DNA of 64,000 nt from Planktothrix sp. PCC 11201. Lineage in GTDB: Bacteria > Cyanobacteriota > Cyanobacteriia > Cyanobacteriales > Microcoleaceae. Under the pieces are notes generated by a model. That model was not told where the DNA came from and did no database searches. It worked only from the letters and a program-made list of their open reading frames with translations. Positions 37,687-47,579 of this stretch are shown in pieces. Position 1 is the stretch's first letter. Each line of letters starts with the position of its first letter. The position numbers were made by a program, and so were the translations under genes. The stretch covers positions 646,825 to 710,824 of the forward strand of contig NZ_LT797710.1 in NCBI RefSeq assembly GCF_900009135.1, in the 5' to 3' direction.

Positions 37687-40600
37687 ATGACTAATAACTT
37701 TCAAGATAAACAAAAACTACTGAGACTTTTACTGCAAAAAAAAGGGATTGGATTAAAAGCCCATACTATCCCCCTAAGAGATATTTCTCAGCCACTCCCC
37801 CTGTCATTTTCCCAGGAAAGATTGTGGTTTCTTTATCAATTAGAAGATCAAGGCTATACCTATAATATGCCTTTTCGTCTTCAAATAAAAGGCAATTTAG
37901 AAGTTGAAATATTAAGAAAATCCCTAGAAAGTATTGTCCAACGCCATGATGTCTTGCGTACCAGTTTTCAAGAAGTAGATGAAATTCCCCAACAAATTAT
38001 TAATCCAAAAATTTCATTAAATTTACCCTTAATTCATTTAGAATCTTTATCTTTAAGCCAACAAACCGAAGAAGTCAATCGATTAACCCAGCAAGAAATT
38101 TATACGCCATTTGACCTAACTCAAGCTCCCTTAATGCGAACTTTAGTAGTCAAATTGAGCGAAGAATCTCATATTTTATTTCTCAGTTTACATCATTCTG
38201 TTTTTGATGGTTGGTCAATGAAAGTTTTATTACAAGAACTTTCTAGTTTATATCAAGCCTTGCTGAAACAAGAAGCTAATCCTTTACCCGATTTACCGAT
38301 CCAATATGGGGATTTTACGGTATGGCAAAGGCAGCAACTACAAGGAGATAAATTAACCCAGCAAACCACTTATTGGCAACAACAATTGGCGGGTATTCCT
38401 CCCCTATTAGAACTCCCTTGGGATTCTCCTCGTCCTCCCTTACAAAGTTTTAAGGGTGATAGTTGTAAATTTAAACTCAATGCCGAATTAAGTCAACAAC
38501 TTAAAACATTAAGTCAAAACTCCGCTACTACTCTCAATATGACTTTATTAGCGGCCTTTAGTGTTTTACTATATCGCTATAGTCATCAAGAAGATATTGT
38601 GATTGGTATTCCTTCGGGTAACAGGCAATTTCCTGAAATTGAACCGTTAATTGGCTGTTTTATTAATACTTTAGTGATTCGGAGTCATTTAACTGAAAAT
38701 CTTTCTTTTCAAGCCCTGCTTGCCCAAGTTAAACAGGTAGTTTTAGAGGCCTATGAGCATCAAGATTTGCCCCTAGAGAAAGTGGTAGAAATCGTTAATC
38801 CTGAGCGAAATATTAGCTATAGTCCGCTATTTCAAGTCATGTTTTCCTGGGAAGATAAACTACATATAGATAATTTTGCGATCGCCGATTTACAATTAAC
38901 ACCTGTTCCCCTCAATGCCCTAATTGCTCAATTTGATTTAACCCTAGCCATGCAGGAAACTACCGAAGGTTTAGTGGGTTCCTTTGATTATAATTGTGCT
39001 TTATTCAATCAAGATACCATTGAGCGTTTAATTAATCACTTTCAAACTTTATTAGCAGGTATCGTTATTAATCCAAAGCAACAGATTGAATTATTACCCC
39101 TGGTTAGCGATGCAGAATCTCAATTATTTAACCAATGGAACAATACTAATACACCGGAAAAACCCAACATTTGTATTCAGGAATTATGGGAAAATCAGGT
39201 TTTTAAAACCCCCCTGGCGATCGCCCTAGAAAGTGACACAGAAAAAATAACCTATCAAACCTTAAATGAACGCGCCAATCAACTCGCTAATTATCTACAA
39301 TTCCAAGGAGTTAAACCTGGTTCTTTTGTTGGTATTTATTTAGAGCGATCGCCCTCTATCATCATCGCCCTATTAGCCATTTTGAAAGCGGGTGGAGCCT
39401 ATCTTATTTTAGGAGAAGATTATCCCCAAGAGCGGTTAGAATTTATTTTAAATGATGCCCAGATAGGGGTATTAATCACTCAAAATAGCCTCAAGAATTT
39501 AGTCAGTAACCATCAAGCTAAAGTTGTTTGTCTCGACACAGAAGCCCAGGCAATTGCAACCTACAACCCAGAAAATTTAGCCAACTCCATCACCCCCAAG
39601 GATTTAGCTTATCTGATTTATACATCAGGTTCGACAGGAAATCCCAAAGGAGTTATGATCGAACATCAAAGTTTAGTGAATCACAACTTAGCAATAATTA
39701 AAGCCTACAATTTAACCGAACAGGATCGGGTTTTACAATTCGCTACTTTTACCTTTGATGTTGCCGCCGAAGAAATTTTTCCCACACTTTTAAGCGGTGC
39801 AACATTAATCCTGCGACCTCAAATATTCTTTCCAACTTTTAGGGATTTTACCCAATTTATTCAGCAAAAACAATTAACAATTATTAATCTTCCCGCGACC
39901 TATTGGCACGAATGGGTTTTAGATTTGTTCCACAGTAACATACCCCTAGCAAAATCCTTACGTTTAGTGATTACTGGAAGTGAAGAAGTGTTATCAGAAC
40001 GATTAACCCTTTGGCAAAAAATAGTCGCTAATCATCAACGAGATGACCTAATTTGGCTGAATGCTTACGGCCCGACAGAAGCAACAATTACTACTACTTT
40101 ATTTAACCCTAACTTGAAGAATCAAAAGACTCAAATTCATTCTGTTTCCATTGGTAAACCCATCAATAATACCCAAGTTTATATCTGCGATCGCCATCTG
40201 CAACAACTTCCTATTGGAATTCCAGGAGAATTATTAATTGGGGGGTTAGGATTAGCCCAAGGCTATCTCAATCGAGAGGATTTAACGACTGAAAAATTTA
40301 TTACCCATGCCTTTAATGGGTCTCAAACCCTGCGTTTATATAAAACAGGAGATTTAGCCCGTTATCAGCCCGATGGCAATATTGAATTTTTAGGAAGAAT
40401 TGATCATCAAGTCAAAATTCGCGGTTTTCGCATTGAAATCGGGGAAATTGAAGCCGTCTTAGCAGAATACCCTGGCATACAAGCCAACGCCGTTATTGTC
40501 AGAGAAGATGAAACCAATAATAAACAATTAGTTGCCTATATTGTACCGGAATTGCCATCTATAGAAATTCCAAAATTGCGAGGTTTTTTGAAAGAAAAGT

Positions 40601-42174
40601 TACCGAATTATATGATTCCTTCCTTTTTTGTAGAGCTTAAAGAATTGCCCCTAATGAGTAGTGGGAAAATTGATCGTCATGCTTTACCAATACCGATAAA
40701 AAATGATCAAAATCAAACCTTAATTCTGCCCCGCACCCCTACGGAAAAAATCGTCACTGATATTTGGCAAGAGGTTTTAGGCTTAACGACAATTAGTATT
40801 TCTGAGAACTTTTTTGACCTAGGAGGACATTCCTTAAAAGCAGTTCAGGTTATCTCTCGATTGCGGGAAAAATTATCAATTAATATCCCCTTAAATTATC
40901 TTTTTGCTGAACCAACAATCGCCGGATTAGCCACCCATTTAGATAATCACCTGGCTCAAACTTTACCCGATGATTTTGATAAGGCTCAAACTCCCAATTG
41001 GCAAACAGAAATTATTTTAGATGATGCCATTCAACCGCCGAACCAGGATCATCAATTTACTGCCCATCCTGTTAATATTTTGCTAACGGGAGTGACTGGT
41101 TTTCTCGGTATTCATTTACTAGCAAAACTATTAGAAAAAACTGAAGCAAATATTTATTGTCTAATTCGTAGTCATCATTTAGAGGCAGCCCAAGCTAAAA
41201 TCAACGATAAATTGAAAACCTTTCAATTGGGCAATGAAAATCAAAGTCAGCGCATTATTCCTGTCATCGGTGACTTATCCCAAAAATATTTAGGATTGTG
41301 TGAGCCGGATTTTTTAGAACTAGCAGAAAAAATTGATATTATTTATCATAATGGGGCTTGGGTCAATGCTTTATATCCCTATTCTATTCTCAAACCTGCC
41401 AACGTTTTCGGCACAGAAGAAATCCTCAGACTCGCTTGTTTAAATAAAACTAAACCCGTCCATTTTATCTCGACTATTTCTGTTTTTTCGGCCGCCTATG
41501 CCCAAGGTAATTTAATCCAAGAATCCGATCCCCTGGGTATCAATCATGGACTCAATGCGGGTTATACCCAAAGTAAATGGGTAGCAGAAAAATTAATTTT
41601 AGCAGCACGTCAACGGGGTTTACCCATTACAATTTTTAGAGCTTCTCGTATTATTGGTGATAGTAAAACGGGGATTTGTAACACTCAAGATTTATTTTGT
41701 CGTATGATTAAAGGCTGTATTCAATTAGGAATGGTTCCCGATTTTGGGGATAGTAGTGAAGACCTAACTCCGGTGGATTATGTTAGTGCGGCGATTGTGC
41801 ATTTAGCCCATCAAGAAACCTCTTTAGGGAAAGCATTTCATCTGCTAAATTCCCATCCCACCCCCAATAATAATTTATTTAATTCCATTCGGGAAATGGG
41901 TTATCCTTTAGAGTCAGTATCTTTTGAAAAATGGCGATCGCATTTAGCAGAACACTGTAAAATAAATCAAGATAATGTCTTAGCACCAGTCCTTAGTAAC
42001 TTCTCTGATAATCATGTCGAACAAGGGAATCCTCCCCAATTTGACTATCAGAATACCCTAATGGGATTGAAAGAAACTAACCTTAATTTTCCGCCCATAG
42101 ACAACTCCTTATTAAAAACTTACTTTGATTATTTTGTTCAAAGTGGTTACTTAATACCACCAAAGTCTTTATGA
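37687..42174 (+). CDS. aerM: Terminal NRPS with reductase release domain (C-A-PCP-R)
   Basis: This 1495-aa module would add the last residue and release the peptide reductively. The condensation domain has HHSVFDG near 168. The adenylation domain has LIYTSGSTGNPKG near 645 and FDVAAEEIFPTLL. The carrier has LGGHSLKAVQ near 1044. A thioester-reductase domain then has ILLTGVTGFLGIHLLAKLL near 1132 and catalytic YTQSK near 1292. There is no thioesterase. The hand-read pocket D-V-E-N-V-T-A-I-T-K contains an extra acidic residue, consistent with a basic side chain such as arginine; this is an inference. The product would be an aldehyde, or an alcohol after a second reduction. The ATG at 37687 is used. 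The symbol follows reductase-bearing aeruginosin proteins and is tentative (possibly aerG2). Confidence 0.85.
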   Translation: MTNNFQDKQKLLRLLLQKKGIGLKAHTIPLRDISQPLPLSFSQERLWFLYQLEDQGYTYNMPFRLQIKGNLEVEILRKSLESIVQRHDVLRTSFQEVDEIPQQIINPKISLNLPLIHLESLSLSQQTEEVNRLTQQEIYTPFDLTQAPLMRTLVVKLSEESHILFLSLHHSVFDGWSMKVLLQELSSLYQALLKQEANPLPDLPIQYGDFTVWQRQQLQGDKLTQQTTYWQQQLAGIPPLLELPWDSPRPPLQSFKGDSCKFKLNAELSQQLKTLSQNSATTLNMTLLAAFSVLLYRYSHQEDIVIGIPSGNRQFPEIEPLIGCFINTLVIRSHLTENLSFQALLAQVKQVVLEAYEHQDLPLEKVVEIVNPERNISYSPLFQVMFSWEDKLHIDNFAIADLQLTPVPLNALIAQFDLTLAMQETTEGLVGSFDYNCALFNQDTIERLINHFQTLLAGIVINPKQQIELLPLVSDAESQLFNQWNNTNTPEKPNICIQELWENQVFKTPLAIALESDTEKITYQTLNERANQLANYLQFQGVKPGSFVGIYLERSPSIIIALLAILKAGGAYLILGEDYPQERLEFILNDAQIGVLITQNSLKNLVSNHQAKVVCLDTEAQAIATYNPENLANSITPKDLAYLIYTSGSTGNPKGVMIEHQSLVNHNLAIIKAYNLTEQDRVLQFATFTFDVAAEEIFPTLLSGATLILRPQIFFPTFRDFTQFIQQKQLTIINLPATYWHEWVLDLFHSNIPLAKSLRLVITGSEEVLSERLTLWQKIVANHQRDDLIWLNAYGPTEATITTTLFNPNLKNQKTQIHSVSIGKPINNTQVYICDRHLQQLPIGIPGELLIGGLGLAQGYLNREDLTTEKFITHAFNGSQTLRLYKTGDLARYQPDGNIEFLGRIDHQVKIRGFRIEIGEIEAVLAEYPGIQANAVIVREDETNNKQLVAYIVPELPSIEIPKLRGFLKEKLPNYMIPSFFVELKELPLMSSGKIDRHALPIPIKNDQNQTLILPRTPTEKIVTDIWQEVLGLTTISISENFFDLGGHSLKAVQVISRLREKLSINIPLNYLFAEPTIAGLATHLDNHLAQTLPDDFDKAQTPNWQTEIILDDAIQPPNQDHQFTAHPVNILLTGVTGFLGIHLLAKLLEKTEANIYCLIRSHHLEAAQAKINDKLKTFQLGNENQSQRIIPVIGDLSQKYLGLCEPDFLELAEKIDIIYHNGAWVNALYPYSILKPANVFGTEEILRLACLNKTKPVHFISTISVFSAAYAQGNLIQESDPLGINHGLNAGYTQSKWVAEKLILAARQRGLPITIFRASRIIGDSKTGICNTQDLFCRMIKGCIQLGMVPDFGDSSEDLTPVDYVSAAIVHLAHQETSLGKAFHLLNSHPTPNNNLFNSIREMGYPLESVSFEKWRSHLAEHCKINQDNVLAPVLSNFSDNHVEQGNPPQFDYQNTLMGLKETNLNFPPIDNSLLKTYFDYFVQSGYLIPPKSL

Positions 42175-42194
42175 GAACGATTAATCAAACATCT

Positions 42195-43442
42195 TTAAGC
42201 AAACATTTTGTCATACTCAACTACAAGAGTTTGTGCACTTTTTTCCCAAGTAAACCGCTCAACAACCCTTGCTCGTCCCGCTTTTCCCATAGATTGACTA
42301 AGATTGTCGTTCATTAATAACTGTAAAATTGCCTCAGCTAAAGCATCCGCGTCACTCCTTGCAACCAATAAACCCGTTTTTCCCGCCTCTACAATTTCTG
42401 GAAAAGCACCACTATCGGTCGCTACAACAGGCAATTCCATCGCCATCGCTTCCACTAAGGGAATACCAAATGGCTCATTCCAAACAGAGGGAAAAACAAA
42501 AATGTCAGCATCTTGATAATGTTCCACTAAATCGAGTTGTTCTAATGGGCCCAAAAAACAAACCGAATCTATTGCCTGGGGAGAAAGAATTTGTCGTAGT
42601 TTTTGACTATATTCGCCCTGATAAAACGGAGTAAGAGCCTGAACGTGAGGGTCTTCCATATTCATCATTTGTAGGGGTATTACTGCAAACTTGCCTTCTG
42701 GCCCCACCAGTTTAAGCCGTACCTGGGGATACTTTAACACTACTTTATTAAAGGCTTCTAATAAAATATGCACCCCCTTTTCAGGTGAAATCCTTCCCAC
42801 AAAAAGCAGGGTTTTAACTTCATTTTGTTTATTTTTTCTTGCTTCCTGATTAACCACAAAATGATTAATATCTACGCCATTAAAAATAGTTTGACAAGGG
42901 ATATTTGGAAAACTGTCACGAATTTTTTGGGTAATATAATCACTACAACCAATGACTAAATCCACGGCTTTTAATTGTTGTTCAATTAGCTGATGATCAA
43001 GTTGACTTAACCACTCAGTTTGTAAATAAATGACAATTTTAGCTTGCGGATTAAAGGCTCGAATAAGTGGGGCAACATGAAAAGCAAAATTAATCTGAAT
43101 AATATCGCAATCTTGGGATTGTAAATCCTTAGCTACCTGCCAATAATATTTAAAATTACAAAACTTTGATGCAAAAAAAGGACGTTTAGCAGGGAATATT
43201 TGCCAATCATCTAGCACCAGTAATAAATCAAAGAGTTGATCAATAAAATTATTATTAATCCTGCGGTAAGTAATGCCATCCTCCGTATATTCTAATTCCT
43301 GGTGATGGGGAGCTTTTGAACCGTAGGAAATAAGCTGATGGGAGTGAGCCAGGCGGAGGGCTAACTGGTAACAAAGAATCCCCGAACCAATTTTTGGCGG
43401 TTCACCGAGAGACCAGGGATAATCGAAGAAGGCAATCTTCAT
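42195..43442 (-). CDS. aerI: GT4-family glycosyltransferase, probable AerI
   Basis: This 415-aa GT-B glycosyltransferase has the hallmark C-terminal sugar-nucleotide segment NEPFGIPLVEAMAMELPVVA (E-x7-E) and LFVGRISPEKGVHILLEAF. The start is placed at ATG 43442 (MKIAFFDYPWS), the usual N-terminal strand of this family; an upstream in-frame TTG or ATG would add about 34 residues lacking family character. It lies on the opposite strand, convergent with the terminal NRPS with 20 bases between the stops. Aeruginoside-type aeruginosins carry a sugar on Choi, so it probably glycosylates the peptide. Its sugar donor is not readable. Confidence 0.8.
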   Translation of the reverse strand: MKIAFFDYPWSLGEPPKIGSGILCYQLALRLAHSHQLISYGSKAPHHQELEYTEDGITYRRINNNFIDQLFDLLLVLDDWQIFPAKRPFFASKFCNFKYYWQVAKDLQSQDCDIIQINFAFHVAPLIRAFNPQAKIVIYLQTEWLSQLDHQLIEQQLKAVDLVIGCSDYITQKIRDSFPNIPCQTIFNGVDINHFVVNQEARKNKQNEVKTLLFVGRISPEKGVHILLEAFNKVVLKYPQVRLKLVGPEGKFAVIPLQMMNMEDPHVQALTPFYQGEYSQKLRQILSPQAIDSVCFLGPLEQLDLVEHYQDADIFVFPSVWNEPFGIPLVEAMAMELPVVATDSGAFPEIVEAGKTGLLVARSDADALAEAILQLLMNDNLSQSMGKAGRARVVERFTWEKSAQTLVVEYDKMFA

Positions 43443-43825
43443 ATTTTTTGAATAATCATGATTTAGAGCAGATTGCGTTGTGATCACAGACAAATTGTCG
43501 TAGGGATATATTATGTCCCTACACTGTAAGGGATTTAGCAACAAAGCGTTCCGACTTTGATTATTTCACAAAATTGTCTTTATGGCAATCGCCAAGCAAT
43601 AAAAATCAATCGGTATGATAACCTAACTTGACAAAGTATTGAGATTAATTTAGAGTATCTGGTTGATTGTTAATTTAATTATCTAAAAAACAGTCCACAC
43701 CAGAAAAAATAGTTACTATCATGGCCGATGCTTATCAACTATTGAATATGATATGATTAATCAATCTCTAATTCTGGAGATAAGTATTAAAACCTTTAAT
43801 ATCCCCGCACATTACAGCAGGAAAA
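43443..43825. promoter_or_regulatory. Divergent intergenic region between glycosyltransferase and ABC exporter
   Basis: These 383 AT-rich bases separate two divergently oriented genes and must hold both promoters. A TATGATATGATT-like stretch at about 43746-43757 resembles a -10 region for the exporter. I see no palindromic operator, no riboswitch and no coding frame beyond the extension of the glycosyltransferase frame. Confidence 0.4.
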
Positions 43826-45823
43826 ATGATGGACGTTTCGGCAACAAGCGCGACAAATATTAATCCCAAAGATGATAGCCAGAATTTTAATCAGTTTCTT
43901 CAAAAGATTTTAGCTTTTATCCAAGTTTATTGGTATCCCATAGAATCGCAAAACCGAGCTTTTTCAGAAGTTATTCGCTCTTGGGGAATGCTGTTTTTAT
44001 TACTATTGTTATTAGTTGGTCTTGTTGGTTTTAATGCTTTTAATAGTTTTGTTTTTCGAGACTTAATTGACTTTACGGAAGCAAGGAATTTACCGAAACT
44101 AACTCATTCGTTAATTATTTATAGCATGACTCTGATAGGCATGGTTGTCGTATCAGGATTTTCCAAATTTATCAAAAAAAGAATCGCACTGGACTGGTAT
44201 CAATGGATTAACCAGAAAATATTACAGCAATATTTTAAGAACCGTGCCTATTATCAAATTAACTTTCAAGAGAAAATTCCCAATCCCGATCAACGATTAG
44301 CCCAGGAAATTGAACCGATCGCCCGAATGACCCTGGACTTTTTGACAACCTGTTTTGAAAAATTAATAGAGATGTTGGTTTTTATCACGATTCTCTGGTC
44401 AATTTCTAGTACCATTGCTATTGTCCTTTTTATCTATACAGTGATTGGTAATATTCTTGCCACTTATATCGTTCAACAAATTAATAAAATTAATAAACAG
44501 CAATTAGAAGTGGAAGCCAGCTATAATTATTCCCTAACTCATATTCGAAATCATGCCGAATCTATTGCTTTTTTCCGAGGCGAAGAAAAAGAACTCAATA
44601 TTATTCAACGTAGATTTAATCAAGTCATTGACGTAACTATTGGTAAAATTGGTTGGGAGAGAACCCAGGAATTTTTCAATAAAGGTTATGAAGCTTTTAT
44701 TCAAATATTTCCCTTCCTAATTGTTTCTCCTTTATACGTTATTGGAACTATCGAATTAGGAGAAGTTAATCAAGCCAGCTATGCCTGTTATTTCTTTTCC
44801 ACTGCCCTGGCGGTATTAGTAGATGAATTTGGTAAATCGGGTGAATTTATCAATTATATTGAGCGTTTAGACGATTTTTCCCAAGCCTTAGCCAGCGTCA
44901 GTCAAACCTCTAATCAAGTTAACACGATTCAAGTTATAGAAAATGATCATCTGGCTTTTGAAGATGTCACCCTACAAACCCCCGATGCCGCCAAAGTCAT
45001 TGTTGAACATTTATCTCTAGCGATCGAACCAGGCAAAGGTTTATTAATCGTTGGCCCCAGTGGTCGGGGAAAAAGCTCCTTATTACGCGCCATTTCCGGC
45101 TTGTGGAATGTCGGTACAGGGGATTTAATTCGGCCGCCCTTAGATGATATTTTATTTTTACCACAGCGTCCCTATATTATCTTAGGAACCTTGCGTGAAC
45201 AGCTAATCTACCCTCAAACAAATAATCCGATTAGTGAATTAGAATTAAAAGAAGTTTTACAACAGGTTAACCTAGGAAATGTCATTGATCGGATTAAAAA
45301 TTTTGATGAAGAAATGCCCTGGGAAAGTATTTTATCTTTGGGAGAACAGCAACGTTTAGCCTTTGCACGCTTATTAATTAATCGTCCTGATTTTGTTATA
45401 TTAGATGAAGCCACCAGTGCCCTAGATTTAAAAAATGAAGATCAACTATACAAACAGTTACAGGAAACAGGTAAAACATTTATTAGTGTCGGACATCGAG
45501 AAAGTCTATTTAACTATCATCAAAAAGTGTTAGAACTTGCCGAAGATTCTAGTTGGCGTTTAGTAGATATTGCAGATTATCACTCAACGGCAATAACAGT
45601 CAGCAAATCTCCGCAAACTCAAGCAACTTCTGAACCGATTGAAATTTTAGTAGAAATCGAAGGGAAAGCTCAATTTTCCCATCAACAGATGCAGGGATTA
45701 ACCGCTTACAGCCTCAGCACGATCAGAAATAAAGCCAGTCGAGGACAAACAATTACGGCTAATGATGGTCTTAGCTATCGTTACGATAAATCTCCTGATA
45801 TATTAAAATGGGTAAGGGTTTAG
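43826..45823 (+). CDS. aerN: ABC exporter (SbmA/BacA-like TM domain fused to ATPase), probable AerN
   Basis: This 665-aa half-transporter has an N-terminal membrane domain with about six helices (about 45-330), including RSWGMLFLLLLLLVGLVGF and FIKKRIALDWYQWINQ. That places it in the ABC_membrane_2/SbmA-like group. The ATPase has Walker A GPSGRGKSSLLRA (about 414), signature LSLGEQQRLAFARLL, and Walker B FVILDEATSALD. An additional tail of about 60 residues follows (about 605-665). Aeruginosin clusters carry such an exporter as AerN, so peptide export across the inner or thylakoid membrane is the likely role. Direction and substrate are inferred from context. Confidence 0.85.
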   Translation: MMDVSATSATNINPKDDSQNFNQFLQKILAFIQVYWYPIESQNRAFSEVIRSWGMLFLLLLLLVGLVGFNAFNSFVFRDLIDFTEARNLPKLTHSLIIYSMTLIGMVVVSGFSKFIKKRIALDWYQWINQKILQQYFKNRAYYQINFQEKIPNPDQRLAQEIEPIARMTLDFLTTCFEKLIEMLVFITILWSISSTIAIVLFIYTVIGNILATYIVQQINKINKQQLEVEASYNYSLTHIRNHAESIAFFRGEEKELNIIQRRFNQVIDVTIGKIGWERTQEFFNKGYEAFIQIFPFLIVSPLYVIGTIELGEVNQASYACYFFSTALAVLVDEFGKSGEFINYIERLDDFSQALASVSQTSNQVNTIQVIENDHLAFEDVTLQTPDAAKVIVEHLSLAIEPGKGLLIVGPSGRGKSSLLRAISGLWNVGTGDLIRPPLDDILFLPQRPYIILGTLREQLIYPQTNNPISELELKEVLQQVNLGNVIDRIKNFDEEMPWESILSLGEQQRLAFARLLINRPDFVILDEATSALDLKNEDQLYKQLQETGKTFISVGHRESLFNYHQKVLELAEDSSWRLVDIADYHSTAITVSKSPQTQATSEPIEILVEIEGKAQFSHQQMQGLTAYSLSTIRNKASRGQTITANDGLSYRYDKSPDILKWVRV

Positions 45824-45987
45824 TAGCTTACCTTCATTGATAGCTAAAAAATCTACTTTTCTGCTTTTAAAAACTTTAATTCTATCTCAGTGATGATCAC
45901 TAATATTGTGAATCTCCCTTTAAACCACCCCAAATTCCCAGAATTCGCTAAATTATAAGGAGGTAGTGTTGATTATGGAAGGACAAT

Positions 45988-46713
45988 ATGACCAGTACCA
46001 GTAATTTCCGTCAAGCTGTACGAGAGGCTAGAAATGAGGCTATTGTTGGCCCAAATGTGATTGCTAACGCCTTACCCTATGTGGGCGGCGGGTTAATCCT
46101 TACGGCTCTTGGAACTTTTGGGGGTCTGAACGTTTTAGCTACAAACCCCGGATTGTTTATGACAACCATCTGGGTTGCCTTCATTGCCCAAATCGCTTTG
46201 TTTTTTGTGGCTTCGGGTATCGCCAGCAAGGGTAACAATCAAGCGGCTTTACCCCTATTAGCAACCTATAGCCTACTGACAGGCTACACCCTCACAGGTC
46301 TGGTTGCCCTGGCTTTGGGCACAAGTGGCGTTGGCATGAATGGAATTGGGGTAGCGGCTTTAGGATGTGGAGTCACCTTTATCGGGGCGCGTTCGATTGG
46401 GTCTAACCTCTCCGAGTCCGATGGCATGGCTTTGAGCAAAACCATTAGTTTAGGAATTATTTCCCTATTCGTGGTGATTTTAGCTCAATTTGTCCTCGGT
46501 TTCTTTGGAATTATTACCCCTTCCTGGTTAGAAATTGGGATTTCTGGCCTGGGAGTGCTCCTATTTGTGGGGGCGGCTGTTGTTGACTTCTATTTGCTTC
46601 CCCGGGCTTACACCGACAAACAGTATTTATCCGCCGCATTATCGATGTATTTGACCTACATCAACCTGTTTATCTTTATTCTGCGCCTACTGATTGCCTT
46701 TAATCGGGATTAA
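45988..46713 (+). CDS. Bax inhibitor-1/YccA family membrane protein
   Basis: This 241-aa protein has about seven hydrophobic helices. The C-terminal block YLTYINLFIFILRLLIAF is the characteristic BI-1/YccA ending, and the IGVAALGCGVTFIGARSIG region fits the same family. BI-1-type proteins are small membrane channels or protease-interacting factors; the role in cyanobacteria is unclear. The ATG at 45988 is used, with GGAAGGA about 8 bases upstream. A 9-codon frame (MEGQYDQYQ) starting at 45975 after a strong AAGGAGG and overlapping this start could couple translation. A clear terminator follows. Confidence 0.78.
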   Translation: MTSTSNFRQAVREARNEAIVGPNVIANALPYVGGGLILTALGTFGGLNVLATNPGLFMTTIWVAFIAQIALFFVASGIASKGNNQAALPLLATYSLLTGYTLTGLVALALGTSGVGMNGIGVAALGCGVTFIGARSIGSNLSESDGMALSKTISLGIISLFVVILAQFVLGFFGIITPSWLEIGISGLGVLLFVGAAVVDFYLLPRAYTDKQYLSAALSMYLTYINLFIFILRLLIAFNRD

Positions 46714-46747
46714 TCTTTGCCAGAATAGATTTCTAGGCCTATTAAGC

Positions 46748-46773
46748 GGGTGAGTTGTGCCTCACCCCTTTTT
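46748..46773 (+). terminator. Rho-independent terminator after the BI-1-like gene
   Basis: GGGTGAG at 46748-46754 pairs with CTCACCC at 46761-46767 across a six-base loop and is followed by C and five T at 46769-46773. The position, 35 bases after the stop codon, is ideal. Confidence 0.85.
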
Positions 46774-47579
46774 ATTGGCGTTTTTCTCCATGATTTCTCG
46801 GAGATACGATGTTCTTTTTTGCTGACAAAGTTCCGTATAATTTCTGATGCAAAAACCCAGGAATTAGGCTATTAATAGATTAGAGCTTAAATCAAGGTAG
46901 TTTGGGCTTTAGTAATATGCTTTTGTGACTTCCTGGCAGTATGTCACATTTGGGTTGGTGCTTTCCCGTGGTGGCTGGGTGAAGGTGCCAATCTATTTAT
47001 TTTAGCAGGGTGAATCTGAGTTAATTGTTAATCTTGAAAATAGGGAAACTTTAATTCAGGGGTTTTCGTCAAATATACAGTGTAGCCTGACTTAATCATG
47101 ATAGGGATGTATCTACTAATATACACCCTTTGAGAGTCTAAAAAATGTTCACTGTTTCAACCTTGTGCTTTTCTGGAAATTTTAATTTAACCCTCGTTTG
47201 GCTGAACTTGTGCTTAGGAAATACTTCTAGGATAGTTTTTGCGTTTAAAAATAAGGTTAAATTCCTTTCTCTTGATCCACACCAGAATGGGATTTTTTCA
47301 AACATTAAAATTTTCGCTCAATTTCATACTCTGAGTTTAGTCTTAGATCAATTAATTAGACTATTATTTTATACTCAACTGCTAGACCGGAATAATCAAC
47401 GGTTTAAAATCTGTTGTCTAATTTTACTGGAATTTGTGATCGCTAATTCTACTGAATTTAGCCCTCGGTAAAAATGGTTAGAAGACCGAAAAAAAATATC
47501 TCAGATCACCGGATATTCAGTAACCGTTCTTGAATAGATAATTGTCTAAAAATCATACCTAAAATTAGGATTACTCGTA
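46774..47579. other. Gene-free stretch upstream of the RTX-like pair
   Basis: About 800 bases lack a convincing gene. An ATG frame at 47145-47471 (108 residues) is rich in Leu, Phe and Ile, has no family resemblance, and its composition fits translated AT-rich noncoding DNA. No tRNA-like cloverleaf, tandem repeat or long palindrome was seen. It probably contains a long leader and promoter for the RTX-like gene, since TTAGGAT occurs shortly before that start as it does before the second paralogue. Confidence 0.45.

Noticed and set aside
37687..42174. Thioesterase-type release at the end of the NRPS line
   Set aside because: The C-terminal motifs are a Rossmann GxxGxxG and YxxxK of a reductase; no GxSxG thioesterase was found.
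47145..47471. 108-residue frame starting MFTVSTLCF
   Set aside because: It is AT-rich, has no motif, and lies in the gap before the RTX-like pair.
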